DNA from: CAWCPR01 sp963797475
Lineage (GTDB): Bacteria > Chloroflexota > Anaerolineae > Anaerolineales > UBA4823
Reading direction: 5' to 3'
Length of the DNA: 64,000 bases
NCBI GenBank assembly: GCA_963797475.1
Contig: CAWCPR010000003.1
Span: 806,001-870,000 of the forward strand
A model generated the notes under the pieces. The model made no database searches. It had not been told where the DNA came from and saw only the letters and a program-made list of their open reading frames with translations. Numbering within the stretch: the stretch's first letter is position 1; each line of letters opens with the position of its first letter. This document shows positions 1 through 9,028 of this stretch, in pieces. Both the position numbers and the translations under genes were made by a program.

Positions 1-97
1 CCGCGCCCAAGGGCTCCCCGCAGTCCGGGCAGAGCTGAACACCTGAAGGGCGCGCGACTCGCCGTCCACCGACAGGTTTCGATTCAGATGCAACCAT
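1..97 (-). CDS. Zinc-ribbon protein, N-terminal fragment (runs off the window)
   Basis: An open frame starts with ATG at 97 and reads leftward out of the window, giving only about 32 residues. It carries a CPDCGEPLG motif (Cys23 and Cys26), the first knuckle of a zinc ribbon, after a basic stretch. There is no strong ribosome-binding site before the ATG, and the second Cys pair would lie outside the window. The function cannot be told. The frame could also be chance. Confidence 0.35.
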   Translation of the reverse strand, partial: MVASESKPVGGRRVARPSGVQLCPDCGEPLGA

Positions 98-172
98 ATT
101 CTTTTATTCAGGGATCCCTACAACATCGTCGAAAATCGCCTGACCTGCGATGCGCATCAGAGTGGAGACGAT

Positions 173-1852
173 TTAGCTGGGTATAACCGGCAAAATCAGG
201 GCGGAGGGCATGCACGGTATCGTGATAAACCGACTGCTCGGCGATGACCAGGCTAGTTCCGCTCGCCAGGTCTTCGCCGCTGTTCAGGTTGCGGTCGTAT
301 TTCGGAAAGGCGCTGGAGGCGATTTCCAACCCAATGCGATGGCCTTTAAAGAACACTTGGGCGGTGTTCCAAAGGTCAATATCGTAAGCATAGATCACGC
401 CGGGTTCGATCAGCTCGGGCCGCTCCATCCCGCTTCGAAAACGAGCCCGTACGATACCGTCGCACAATCCGTTGAACGAAGCCGCTGGGGTGTACGTCCA
501 CCAGCTTGGCGGTGAAATCGGTGTCGACTGCCGATGAAGCGGCGAACAGTTTCAGTCGGATTGGGCCCGGTGACTTCGACATCCGCCTCAAGAGGTGGTG
601 TCATGTAAACCAGCACATCATCGCGCCGCTGGATGGCGGCGTAGTCATCCGGCCCGCCGATCTGGCTGGAGGTGGGTTCGCTCAGAAAAGGGACCGGGCG
701 GGCCGGATCATAGCGGTAACAGTCAGGCGCTTCCTCATTTGGCGGCGTGACCGAAAGCAGGCCATCGCCGAAGCGGCTGTTGGCGCTGCCCTGGCTGTGC
801 AGGTAGTAGGGCGTCCATTGTGTGCGCTTCAATGGCCACTCGGCCTCATCCCGCCAGCGGTTTTCACCCATCACAAAGATGCGCACTGCCGGCCCCAAGT
901 GCTCGGGCTCGATCCCTTTCAACCAGCGGTCGAACCAGGCCAGCTCAGCGGCGCGCAGGTCGATCAAAGCTTGCGATCCAAAATCCACTTCCCCCAGCTT
1001 CTGGGTGGTGTTTACTTGATGGCCCCAAGGTCCCATCAGCAGCGCCTGGTTCTGGCGCGCAAATTGGCTGGCAGCCTGACGGGTCATGCCGCTAAAGTTG
1101 AGCGGTGTGCCGATCTGCTCGTCATCGTACCAGCCCGAGATATGCATTACCGGCAGATCAACCTTGTGAAACTGGTTTTGGTAGCGCAAAGGCTCCCAAT
1201 AGCTATCCAGGCAGGTGTGCTGCAAATCCTCCCGCCACGAGGCGCTGGTGCGCCCGGCCAGCTCGTCCATGGTCAGCAGCGGCAGGTGCTCGTACACCCG
1301 GGTCCAATCGACTGCATCCATGTCTTGCACCATTCGCCCGCTGGTCAAGTGCAGCCAGCACAGATGCATGGGTCCGTGAGTCCCGGTTGGAGATTCGACG
1401 AAAGGGTCGGATGGGGTGACTCGCACGATCATGGTGACCAGGTGTTCGGGCTGTTCCAGCGCAGCCAGCCATTGGATATGGCCCAGGTATGAACTGCCCA
1501 GGGTGCCCACTTTGCCAGTACACCAGGGTTGTACTGCACACCATTCGATCGAATCATACCCGTCGCGTCCTTCGGAACGATATGGGGCGAAAACGCCGTC
1601 CGAATCGCCGCGGCCGCGTACATCCATATAAACCAGGGCGTAGCCGCGTTCCGCATACCACTTGCCCAGCTCAATGGCCTGTGCTGAATTCTTATTGTAG
1701 GGGGTGCGCAGTAATATCGCCGGGAAGCGCTCGCCCTGCTTCGATTCCAACGGGCGGTAAACATCTGCAGAGAGCTCGATGCCATCCCGGAGGCGAACAC
1801 GGCGGTCAAAATCTACCCAGACCTCATGCCTTTTTAGATTTGATTCCGGCAT
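173..1852 (-). pseudogene. CocE/NonD-family (S15) hydrolase broken by three frameshifts
   Basis: An alpha/beta hydrolase of the X-Pro dipeptidyl-peptidase/CocE family, which cleaves acyl, ester or peptide bonds. ATG at 1852 opens about 430 residues in one frame: YRP near the start, then the nucleophile elbow GSSYLG and the GWYDD segment carrying the acid. The C-terminal jelly-roll domain is complete but spread over three further frames. Frame changes fall near 565 (after VEVTGP), near 468 (before LCDGIVRARFR) and near 210 (before the family ending LILPVIPS, stop at 173). Dropping one base at each point restores about 560 residues, the usual family length. The cause is either real decay or base-calling errors; the N-terminal two thirds is undamaged. 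The class is clear but the substrate is unknown. Confidence 0.8.
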
Positions 1853-1980
1853 AAATCCTCCTGGTTCTACTTGAATAGTGTTGGTCGCTCTTGGCGCACC
1901 ACGCGTAAGGATGAATAGAGATACGTCATATAAGGAATAATTTTCCGAGCTGAAACCTGGCGATCCCTATGAATGACGAT

Positions 1981-2361
1981 TCAATATTCCCGTTCGGGCC
2001 GGTCGTATGGCTCCGCCGAGGCGAGCGCGATCGTTTCGGTGGAATAAATTGGAATAACCTGATCTAAGCGGGTCACCTCAAAAATCTTCCGGTAGTGGTC
2101 ACTGAGGCCATACCCAACAACATTTTTTCCATCTCGCTGGGCGCGGATTAACAACATCACCAGCATCCCGATACCGAAGCTGTTCATGTAGGCCATCTGG
2201 TTGAAGTTGAAGATCACTGTGCGGACGTTCCCTTCAGTTGCCAATGCGAAAGCCTCATTGAGCGCTTTCTCCGTAAGGGAACCGACCTCTCCCTGAATAT
2301 CGATCACGTTGGCCAAAGGACTGGCCTTGCGTACCGAGGCGATGAGTTTGTTTTCAGACAT
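1981..2361 (-). CDS. STAS-domain protein (anti-sigma factor antagonist type)
   Basis: A 126-residue single STAS domain of the SpoIIAA/RsbV type. These proteins switch partner anti-sigma kinases or act in phosphorelays, depending on phosphorylation of one Ser. The core is visible: a GEVGSL strand-turn, then MNSFGIGML around residue 60. Ser61 aligns with the phosphorylated Ser58 of B. subtilis SpoIIAA, but the preceding Asp of the usual DSSG motif is Asn60. An acidic tail follows the domain. No kinase or phosphatase partner lies next to it; it stands alone, divergent from the kinase gene at 2598. The SD-like run GGAGGT lies just before the ATG on the minus strand. Cytosolic; partner unknown. 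Confidence 0.8.
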   Translation of the reverse strand: MSENKLIASVRKASPLANVIDIQGEVGSLTEKALNEAFALATEGNVRTVIFNFNQMAYMNSFGIGMLVMLLIRAQRDGKNVVGYGLSDHYRKIFEVTRLDQVIPIYSTETIALASAEPYDRPEREY

Positions 2362-2597
2362 CTACACCTCCTGCATTGTGTAAGGGTCAAATCTTGTCAA
2401 TAATCATCGAATGATTTCATAAATTCGCGGACGTCTCATTATAAATCAGAAATAATATCCGGATGCCCGAGGCGTTTCGGTAACATTTTCGTTCCTCGCA
2501 TATTATAATAATTCGGCGCTATCTAAGGGTGCCTGCCTCCAGGCGGTCCGTGAACCCGGCAGCGCCAGATTCCACACTCTTTTTAATGGATGGATTG

Positions 2598-3245
2598 ATG
2601 ACCAAACGCCTTGTCCTCGTTGCCGGAAACATCGGCGCCGGTAAAACTTCACTCACCGAACGTTTAGGGACGCGTTTGAAATGGAGAACCGGTTTCGAAT
2701 CGGTCGCTGATAACCCCTATCTGCCAGATTTTTACGCCGACATGCGCGCCTGGTCTTTCCACCTGCAGGTCTTCTTCCTGGGTCATCGCGCCGAACAATA
2801 TATCGAGATGGCGGAAATGTCGCAGTCGGTGATCCTCGACCGCAGCATTTACGAAGATGCTTACATTTTCGCCCGCGCCTTGCACCACCTCGGCAACATC
2901 GCAGAGCGCGATTACTTCTCTTATCGCAGGGTCTTCGATCTGGTTATATCGAAATTGCCGCCTCCCGACCTGCTCATTTATCTAAAGGCGCCGGTTCCGG
3001 TGCTAATCGAACGCATCCACCGGCGGGGTCGCAGCATCGAGAGCGGCATCACCGCTGAATATCTCACTTTGCTCGATTCCTTTTATGAAGAGTGGATGCA
3101 AACATTTGATGTTTGCCCGGTGCTGACGATCCGGACAGACGACCTGGACTTCGTCCATAAGCCCCAACACCTGGATATCGTCATCCAGCGCATCCAGGAT
3201 AAGCTGGCCGGACGGGAAGAGCTGGTTTTCCCCAGCAGCTCGTGA
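2598..3245 (+). CDS. Deoxynucleoside kinase (dNK/dAK-dGK family)
   Basis: Phosphorylates deoxynucleosides for nucleotide salvage, using ATP. The start chosen is ATG 2598, which puts the P-loop GNIGAGKT at residues 10-17 as usual for the family; ATG 2586 and GTG 2529 are in-frame alternatives that only add an unconserved leader. Also visible are the DRSIYED motif (deoxynucleoside-binding and catalytic region) and an Arg-rich lid (ERIHRRGRSIE). About 215 residues, normal for bacterial dAK/dGK enzymes. The base specificity cannot be read from sequence. The gene is divergent from the STAS gene and is followed 51 bp later by the glycosylase gene, so the two may be co-transcribed. Confidence 0.85.
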   Translation: MTKRLVLVAGNIGAGKTSLTERLGTRLKWRTGFESVADNPYLPDFYADMRAWSFHLQVFFLGHRAEQYIEMAEMSQSVILDRSIYEDAYIFARALHHLGNIAERDYFSYRRVFDLVISKLPPPDLLIYLKAPVPVLIERIHRRGRSIESGITAEYLTLLDSFYEEWMQTFDVCPVLTIRTDDLDFVHKPQHLDIVIQRIQDKLAGREELVFPSSS

Positions 3246-3284
3246 CATTTCGTTATCCCAACCGCACACGACCGCGCCGCTAAC

Positions 3285-4193
3285 ATGGAAACAATCATGA
3301 AGTTTGAAATCGCGCCCCAGGGCCCCTACTCGCTGGCCGCCAGCTTGGTCTTCCTGGAAGGTTTTACACCGGCGGCTTATGACTCCAGCCAGGTTTCCGG
3401 GCACTTGCATTTAGCCTTTCTCATCGATGGCAGCGAGCGGGCGGCGGGCGTGTGCCTGCAGGAGCAGAACGGCCGGATTGAGGGAGTGGTTTATGGGGAA
3501 GTGGAGGTGGGCCCCGTTCGCAAACAGGTGAGGCGAATTCTTTCGCTGGATGTCGATGGTAGCGGCTACCCTAAGGTGGGCCAGCGCGACCCGGTTATCG
3601 GGCGGCTGCAGGCTCGCTACCCAGGAATGCGTCCGGTTTGTTTCTATTCACCTTACGAAGCCGCGGCCTGGGCCCTCATCAGCCAGCGCATTCGCATCGT
3701 TCAAGCTGCCAGGGTCAAAGCACGCATGGCCCAAGAGTTGGGTACGCCCGTGGACATCCACGGCCAGGTGGCGTACGCATTCCCGGGGCCATCTCGGGTG
3801 GCAGGATTACAGGGGTTCCAAGGCCTGTTTGGACGCAAAGTGGAATTTCTGCGCGGGATGGCCTTGGCCGCGCTGGAAGGCCGCCTGGAGACGGAGTATT
3901 TAAAGGCGCTGCCAGCCCAGGAAGCCCTGGATCGCCTGAAGACCTTGCCCGGAATCGGAGACTTCTCCGCCGAGCTGGTGCTGCTGCGCGGCGCCGGAGC
4001 AGTGGATCTGCTTCCCGAGCACGAACCCAGGCTGGGGCGCGCCGTAGCCCTGGCGTACGGGCTGAAGCAATCTCCTGACCCCGGCCAACTGGCAGAGATC
4101 AGCGCAGCCTGGCGTCCCTACCGCACCTGGGTGACCGTGCTGCTGCGCACTTTCCTGGAAGACGAGACCCGCGAAATCGGCCCTATGCGCTGA
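3285..4193 (+). CDS. AlkA-like DNA-3-methyladenine glycosylase (HhH-GPD)
   Basis: A base-excision glycosylase of the AlkA branch of the HhH-GPD superfamily, removing alkylated bases from DNA. Residues 1-110 match the beta-rich AlkA N-terminal domain. The all-alpha domain follows, with the helix-hairpin-helix LKTLPGIGDFSAE at about 218-230 and the typical ending AAWRPYRTWVTVLLR. The catalytic Asp of AlkA lies in a segment of the form D-V-F-P-x-D-D. Here that segment is DLLPEHEP (241-248), so Glu247 sits at the catalytic slot and the only Asp is Asp241. The start may be ATG 3285 or ATG 3297. The fold is secure; full activity is less certain because of the substitution. Confidence 0.8.
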   Translation: METIMKFEIAPQGPYSLAASLVFLEGFTPAAYDSSQVSGHLHLAFLIDGSERAAGVCLQEQNGRIEGVVYGEVEVGPVRKQVRRILSLDVDGSGYPKVGQRDPVIGRLQARYPGMRPVCFYSPYEAAAWALISQRIRIVQAARVKARMAQELGTPVDIHGQVAYAFPGPSRVAGLQGFQGLFGRKVEFLRGMALAALEGRLETEYLKALPAQEALDRLKTLPGIGDFSAELVLLRGAGAVDLLPEHEPRLGRAVALAYGLKQSPDPGQLAEISAAWRPYRTWVTVLLRTFLEDETREIGPMR

Positions 4194-4221
4194 CCGGTTT
4201 ACCGGTTTCCCGCCAATCCCA

Positions 4222-5229
4222 TTACTTCAGAACCCAGATTCTCAGGGCTGCATTCAAGACCAACCCAAGTAAGAACAAAAGCCCGAAGCGGCGGTTATGG
4301 ACAAATGCTGAGGCGACATACCACAGCGGCCAGCTATCCGCCGGGTAATCCTGCGGGCGCTCCTGCGGTTTTGGATTGCGATACATCGCCAGAAAGATCC
4401 GGAAGAATGTCGGCAAGGCAAACAGGACGATCAGCATTACGGGGGTGAAAAAGCCGGTCAGAACCAGGTACAGAACCAACAGGTATTGCAGCACAGTCAT
4501 GCCAACGACGATGGTCCTCCCCAGGCGCTCGCCCATAATCACCGGCAAGGTGTGGATGTGCTTGGCCTTATCCTCCGGGTATTTGTCGATGTGTTTTCCA
4601 AAGATCACCGTAGTCACTCCCAGTGCATAGGGCAGGCTGGCGAGTAAAACATTCCAATCCCATTGTCCGGTAATGACATAGTAGCCGCCTCCGATCATCA
4701 ACGGTCCCCAAACGATCAGAACAGCTACTTCGCCCAAGGCGATGTATTTCAGCGGGAAGGTGTAAAACAGGACAAAGAAAGCGCCAAGACCTAAAAACAG
4801 CAAGGTCAATCCGTTGCGCAAGAAGATTAACGCCACGCCGGCCGCCAGGGCGATCAACCCGGTTACGGCAGCATAGGTCAGCAACTGCCTCTTGGTCATG
4901 AGACCATGCTCAAGGGGCTGTGGTCCATATTGGGCGCGGAAATAGTTGTCTTTATCCACCCCTTTGATGGTATCTGTAAAATCGTTTAACAGGTTATTGG
5001 TGGCGTGCGCCATGATCAGGCCAATGGCCACAAGCAACCACAATCCAGGATGAAACATGCCATGCTGAACGGCCAGAATACCGGCTATGGCAGCCGAAAT
5101 AAAGGTCATGATCAAAACGGCTGCCCGAGTCGAGATCAGCCATTTCGAAACGACGTCCAGGCGATCCCATTCATCTTTTGAGATGCGCGGAATTACTTCT
5201 AAGGCTTTTCGCCACATCGTAACGTTCAT
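4222..5229 (-). CDS. UbiA-family prenyltransferase
   Basis: An integral membrane prenyltransferase of about 335 residues and 8-9 hydrophobic helices. It joins a prenyl diphosphate to an aromatic or polyol acceptor, as in MenA, UbiA or archaeal-type lipid enzymes. The first Asp-rich Mg-diphosphate motif is NDFTD at 82-86; the second is the region GKHIDKYPEDKAKH at about 208-221. A soluble N-terminal segment of about 30 residues precedes the first helix. Acceptor unknown; 1,4-dihydroxy-2-naphthoate (menaquinone) is the default guess for a MenA-like length, but no other menaquinone gene is nearby. It is the last gene of the leftward block starting at 10162, 110 bp after its neighbour. Confidence 0.8.
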   Translation of the reverse strand: MNVTMWRKALEVIPRISKDEWDRLDVVSKWLISTRAAVLIMTFISAAIAGILAVQHGMFHPGLWLLVAIGLIMAHATNNLLNDFTDTIKGVDKDNYFRAQYGPQPLEHGLMTKRQLLTYAAVTGLIALAAGVALIFLRNGLTLLFLGLGAFFVLFYTFPLKYIALGEVAVLIVWGPLMIGGGYYVITGQWDWNVLLASLPYALGVTTVIFGKHIDKYPEDKAKHIHTLPVIMGERLGRTIVVGMTVLQYLLVLYLVLTGFFTPVMLIVLFALPTFFRIFLAMYRNPKPQERPQDYPADSWPLWYVASAFVHNRRFGLLFLLGLVLNAALRIWVLK

Positions 5230-5339
5230 TGGTTTCCTCCATTTGGCAAAAAATTCATTTGGCGAGAGAATTCGAGTATCCGGGGTTCCTGGGGGCCAGC
5301 CTCAGGCTGGAGAGCTCGATATTAAGATTAATAGACAGC

Positions 5340-6503
5340 TTAATTTTGGGATATGATCTTCTTGACTGTTAATTGTTTTGACTCGACGCTATCGACCCAG
5401 CTCAGCGTGGCCCGGTACAGAGCGCGCTCGAAATAATCACCGTTTGGCGAAAGCTTATCATATCCTTTATCCAGCAGAACCTTCATCAGCGGCTGCAACT
5501 GCTGGCCATAATGCAGCATACTGGCCTCGGGATGGATCCCAGGCCAGGAATAGCAGGTGACCGTCTTGCGCCGGTTTGCAGATGGGATCGAATCCGGGAC
5601 GGTGTTTCCCCACCCCGCATCGTCTGCGTAGAAAATATATTGGTTCAAGTTGCCTTGAGGGATCCCCTCGACGCCGCGCACGACCGGCGGCTCAATATCC
5701 AGAGTATACGGGTCCACCGAGAGGTCGGTAATGACAGCATGTTCCGGAAGCCAGCCGATCCAATCGTTCGGCACGATTGGCCTGGAAGGATCACGGCGTT
5801 GGGCGGCATCCACCAGGATATCTGCCTGGCGAAACAGGCTTTCCATCATTCGCGGGTTGGAGGTGATATTTCGCCCTATCGCAACTGCCAGCGAACCCGA
5901 CCCGCCGAGGCTGATGTGATCGTTGTTACGCTCGATATTGCCCAGTTTCGTCGCCGCGTCGACAGCGTGCTTTCCCACCATACCGGTCCCAAGGATCAAT
6001 ATATAAATTGGGCGGCCATCACCGCGTTCCAGGTTCGGCCAGAGCCTTTCCAGGGCGTCGAACGCCACCTCCAGGCCATTCCAGGCGACCGAGCGCATAT
6101 CCTCCACCAGCCGTACCCGGTTATCGTTAACAATACTGTCGAGAGAGATCGCCTTCACCTCGAGTTCTTTCAACAGGTGGACGCGTTTCGGTCGGGTAGG
6201 ATAATGCAGCATTGAAATAATGCAGGAGCCCTTTTTTAACAGGCGCAACTCTTCCTTGCTGGGCGATCGCAGCACCATGACATAATCCTGGAGGAAGGAT
6301 TCTTCGCGGCTGCACAAATTTACATCCAGGTCGGCTCGCTGGTAGTCTTCAAAGGAATAACCCGAGCGTGATCCATAGCCCTCTTCAAGGAAGATCCTCG
6401 CTCCCAGGCTGGTCAGGAAATGGATAAATTCCGGGAGGAAGACCCGTTTTTCCGCGGCTTCTTTCTTCATGCGTGGGAAACCAATGGTTATGGGATCGGA
6501 CAT
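5340..6503 (-). CDS. AlaDH/PNT-like NAD(P)-binding dehydrogenase, copy B
   Basis: A two-domain dehydrogenase of the alanine dehydrogenase/PNT superfamily, 387 residues. The N-terminal half has the family opening IGFPRMKKEAAEKRVFLPEF and the EEGYGS loop; the Rossmann motif ILGTGMVGKHA lies at about residue 174, with a second conserved region DLSVDPY near 255. It ends SKQLTVKKIISQN. The substrate cannot be assigned; alanine dehydrogenase, saccharopine reductase-like and carboxyalkyl-amino-acid (opine-type) enzymes share this fold. It is 15 bp downstream of a paralogue (6519-7646) that shares the order of motifs throughout, so the two probably arose by tandem duplication and may form a hetero-oligomer. 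SD: GGAAAATT region before ATG 6503. Confidence 0.75.
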   Translation of the reverse strand: MSDPITIGFPRMKKEAAEKRVFLPEFIHFLTSLGARIFLEEGYGSRSGYSFEDYQRADLDVNLCSREESFLQDYVMVLRSPSKEELRLLKKGSCIISMLHYPTRPKRVHLLKELEVKAISLDSIVNDNRVRLVEDMRSVAWNGLEVAFDALERLWPNLERGDGRPIYILILGTGMVGKHAVDAATKLGNIERNNDHISLGGSGSLAVAIGRNITSNPRMMESLFRQADILVDAAQRRDPSRPIVPNDWIGWLPEHAVITDLSVDPYTLDIEPPVVRGVEGIPQGNLNQYIFYADDAGWGNTVPDSIPSANRRKTVTCYSWPGIHPEASMLHYGQQLQPLMKVLLDKGYDKLSPNGDYFERALYRATLSWVDSVESKQLTVKKIISQN

Positions 6504-6518
6504 AATTTTCCTTTCGAG

Positions 6519-7646
6519 TCAGCTCCCTTGCCAGCGCGACAACATCGCCCGATGAATAGCACGTTCGAAGTAGCGACCTTTCGAATCGATGCGATCCAGG
6601 CCGCCTTTTTCGATTAAATTGCGCAGCACCGGCCGCAATTGGTGACCATAGACTTTCATGCATTCCCGGGGGTGAATCCCGGGCCACGAATAACAGGAAA
6701 CAGCAAAGCGACGGTGTTGGGCATCCACGCAGGAGGGCATATTTTGATAAGCCGGATCGTCCGGCCGGAAAATGTACTGGTCGAGGTTGCCTTGCGGAAT
6801 GCCTTCAATCCCTTTGACAATCCTCGAGCCGCCATCGCAGTGATAAGGGTCTACCGACAAATCCAAAAGAACTGCGTGCTCTGGCATCCAGGCAATCCAG
6901 TCATTCGGAATTAACGGCCGGCTTGGGTCAGGCCTTTGGGTAGCATCCACGAGCACATCGGATTGGGCCAAAATGGCGTGCATCGTCTCTTTCAACGAGG
7001 TTGTATCGAAGTCAATGGCCAGAACCTGCGTGCCTGGAACACCACGCGCCGCCAGGTCCCGCCAGATTTCCTCATTGCCGTAGCGGATAGCAGCCTGCAT
7101 CACGTGGATACCGACTGCCCCAGAGCCCATCAAGGTCACATGGATCGCGTTTCGACCCGGACTTTCAAAGCCGGGAGCCGGGTAAATCGTGCGCAAAGTT
7201 TGAAAGGCGACTTCGATCCCGTTCCAGGCAACCGCTCGCAAATTTTCCACCAAACGACGGCCGCTGTCGTCTTTGAGCGAGTCCAGGGATATCGCCTCCA
7301 CACCCAGCGATGTCAGAAAATTTCTGCGCGCAGGGCGAGTTGGATAGTGCAGCATGGAAATCAAGCAGGCGCCAGGTCGCAGGCAGCGCAGATCTTCATC
7401 GCCTGGGCAGCGTAACACCAATACGTAATCTTGCTGGTAGACTTCTTCATGAGACGCAAAACTTACATTCGGAGCGACCGATTGGTAATCTCCATCTTGC
7501 AGTCCCATGCCAGACCCATAACCATGCTCGAGCGTGACCTGAGCGCCGTATTTTTCCAAATGAGCGACAAAATCAGGTAGAAAATCTCGGCGCTCCCCGG
7601 CTTCGACGTGCATCCGGGCGAGGCCGATCCTGAACTTTTTTTCCAT
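6519..7646 (-). CDS. AlaDH/PNT-like NAD(P)-binding dehydrogenase, copy A
   Basis: A 375-residue paralogue of the following gene. It opens FRIGLARMHVEAGERRDFLP, has LEHGYGSGMGLQD, the glycine-rich dinucleotide motif LMGSGAVGIHVMQAA at about residue 170, and the shared block IPNDWIAWMPEHAVLLDLSVDPYHCDGG. Both copies keep ISMLHYPTRP and AVAWNGIEVAF, which appear to be subfamily signatures rather than standard AlaDH motifs. I infer an NAD(P)-linked oxidoreductase acting on an amino or imino acid. It follows the DegT aminotransferase gene after a 130-bp A+T-rich spacer, with a possible promoter at 7667-7694. Copy B follows within 15 bp. Confidence 0.75.
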   Translation of the reverse strand: MEKKFRIGLARMHVEAGERRDFLPDFVAHLEKYGAQVTLEHGYGSGMGLQDGDYQSVAPNVSFASHEEVYQQDYVLVLRCPGDEDLRCLRPGACLISMLHYPTRPARRNFLTSLGVEAISLDSLKDDSGRRLVENLRAVAWNGIEVAFQTLRTIYPAPGFESPGRNAIHVTLMGSGAVGIHVMQAAIRYGNEEIWRDLAARGVPGTQVLAIDFDTTSLKETMHAILAQSDVLVDATQRPDPSRPLIPNDWIAWMPEHAVLLDLSVDPYHCDGGSRIVKGIEGIPQGNLDQYIFRPDDPAYQNMPSCVDAQHRRFAVSCYSWPGIHPRECMKVYGHQLRPVLRNLIEKGGLDRIDSKGRYFERAIHRAMLSRWQGS

Positions 7647-7666
7647 GAAACTTCCCCGAATTCTGC

Positions 7667-7694
7667 TAAATAAAACGAACCTTTACCCGGTCAA
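7667..7694 (-). promoter_or_regulatory. Possible promoter for the dehydrogenase pair
   Basis: On the minus strand TTGACC (7689-7694) and TATTTA (7667-7672) are separated by 16 bases, about 20 bases ahead of the ATG at 7646. The spacer to the upstream DegT gene is strongly A+T-rich with T-runs, unlike the rest of the block. Only a moderate match to the sigma-70 consensus. Confidence 0.3.
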
Positions 7695-7776
7695 GCTTAA
7701 GAAAATGATTTTTTTCACTTTCTTTTTTATTATTTTACTATAAAAAATGGCGCAGCCGAGTGAGGAAATACATTTA

Positions 7777-8991
7777 TCAGCAATGACTTGCAAGAATCTC
7801 GCCCAGTACCCGGCAAACCTCGTCGACCTGACCTTCACTCATTACCCCGGAGAAGGGCAGCGCCAGCCCGCGCCTTCCCAGGTCTTCGGTGATGGGAAAG
7901 TCACCAGGACGGTAACCGAAACGCGCCACCATGTATGGCTGGAGATGAATGGGAATAAAATACGGTCTGGCTGGGATGCCGCGTTTCCCTAACGCCTGGG
8001 CCAAACCATCCCGGTCGACATCCGGGGAAAAGCGAGTTACGTAAACGAACCAGCTCATGCGGGTTGTGCTTGCCAGTACCTTAGGCGTCTCAACTCCCGG
8101 GATTCCAGCCAGGCGCTCGTTATACCAGCCGGCAACCTGCGCCCTTTTGGCCATCATCTCTCCCAGCCGGCTCATTTGAACACGCCCGAGCGCGGCGCTC
8201 ATTTCATCAAGGCGGTAGTTATATCCCAGGAAGGTGTGCTGCAGCCAGGTGTCACCCGGAGAGCGCCCCTGGTTGCGCAAGGCTTGCATCAAAGCCGTGC
8301 CTTGATCATCGTTGGTCACAATGACTGCCCCTTCACCCGTGGTGATCTGTTTGTTGGGGTAGAAGGCGTACACCCCAAAATCGCCCAGCGTTCCCGCTTT
8401 GCGCTGTTTATATTCAGCCCCCAGCGCCTCGCACGAATCCTCGATCACTTTTAACCCATATTGGCGGGAAATTGCGACAATTGGATCCATATCCGCTGGC
8501 TGTCCGAAAACGTCCACCGGTAAAATCGCTTTTAGCGTCGATCCAATCTCTGCCCCATTCCTGGGCAGCCATTTGCGTGCCTGATCGCCACCGCTATTTA
8601 GATCTTCCGCGGCCTGGCGGACGGTCTGGGGGTCAATATTGCCAGAGACCGGGTCCACATCGACAAAAATCGGGATGGCGCGTTCAAATAAAAGGACATT
8701 GCTGGAAGCGACGAAGGAAAATGGGGTCGTGATCACCAGGTCGCCCGCGCCAATGCCAGCCGCATGTACGCACAGGTGTAATCCGGCTGTTCCCGAGCTA
8801 ACCCCAATGGCATGCTTGCTTCCGGTAAATGTACGAAAAGCCGCTTCAAAAGCCTGGATCTCCCCACCCATGCTCAGGGTAGGCGTCTTTAACACGGCGG
8901 CGACGGCTTCGCGCTCCAGGTCGGTCAAGTCCGGGGACGACATCGGAATATCGGTCAAAACGTTCTCCTCATGCGATGAATCTATTTCCAT
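7777..8991 (-). CDS. DegT/DnrJ/EryC1 sugar aminotransferase
   Basis: A PLP-dependent aminotransferase of the DegT/DnrJ/EryC1/StrS family, which transfers an amino group from Glu or Gln to a keto-sugar nucleotide. The 404 residues include the PLP-phosphate loop GVSSGTAGLHL (63-73), the EDSCEALGAEY segment (184-194) and the Schiff-base Lys214 in FYPNKQITTGEGAV. It starts 37 bp after the lipoyl/NeuD fusion gene, the same pairing as PglE-PglD in bacillosamine synthesis, where the aminotransferase product is N-acylated by the next enzyme. No 4,6-dehydratase is in the window. Family certain; the exact sugar is unknown. Confidence 0.9.
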   Translation of the reverse strand: MEIDSSHEENVLTDIPMSSPDLTDLEREAVAAVLKTPTLSMGGEIQAFEAAFRTFTGSKHAIGVSSGTAGLHLCVHAAGIGAGDLVITTPFSFVASSNVLLFERAIPIFVDVDPVSGNIDPQTVRQAAEDLNSGGDQARKWLPRNGAEIGSTLKAILPVDVFGQPADMDPIVAISRQYGLKVIEDSCEALGAEYKQRKAGTLGDFGVYAFYPNKQITTGEGAVIVTNDDQGTALMQALRNQGRSPGDTWLQHTFLGYNYRLDEMSAALGRVQMSRLGEMMAKRAQVAGWYNERLAGIPGVETPKVLASTTRMSWFVYVTRFSPDVDRDGLAQALGKRGIPARPYFIPIHLQPYMVARFGYRPGDFPITEDLGRRGLALPFSGVMSEGQVDEVCRVLGEILASHC

Positions 8992-9028
8992 CTCGACTTA
9001 TAAATTGTGCGATCCGGCAGCGATAATT

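Noticed and set aside
506..1492. A 328-codon open frame on the plus strand
   Set aside because: Antisense to the CocE-family gene, composition typical of a shadow frame and no family features.
5296..5310. Small hairpin CCAGCC-TCA-GGCTGG
   Set aside because: A perfect six-pair stem but with no U-run on either strand and inside a short intergenic gap of a same-strand gene block; not enough to call a terminator or riboswitch.
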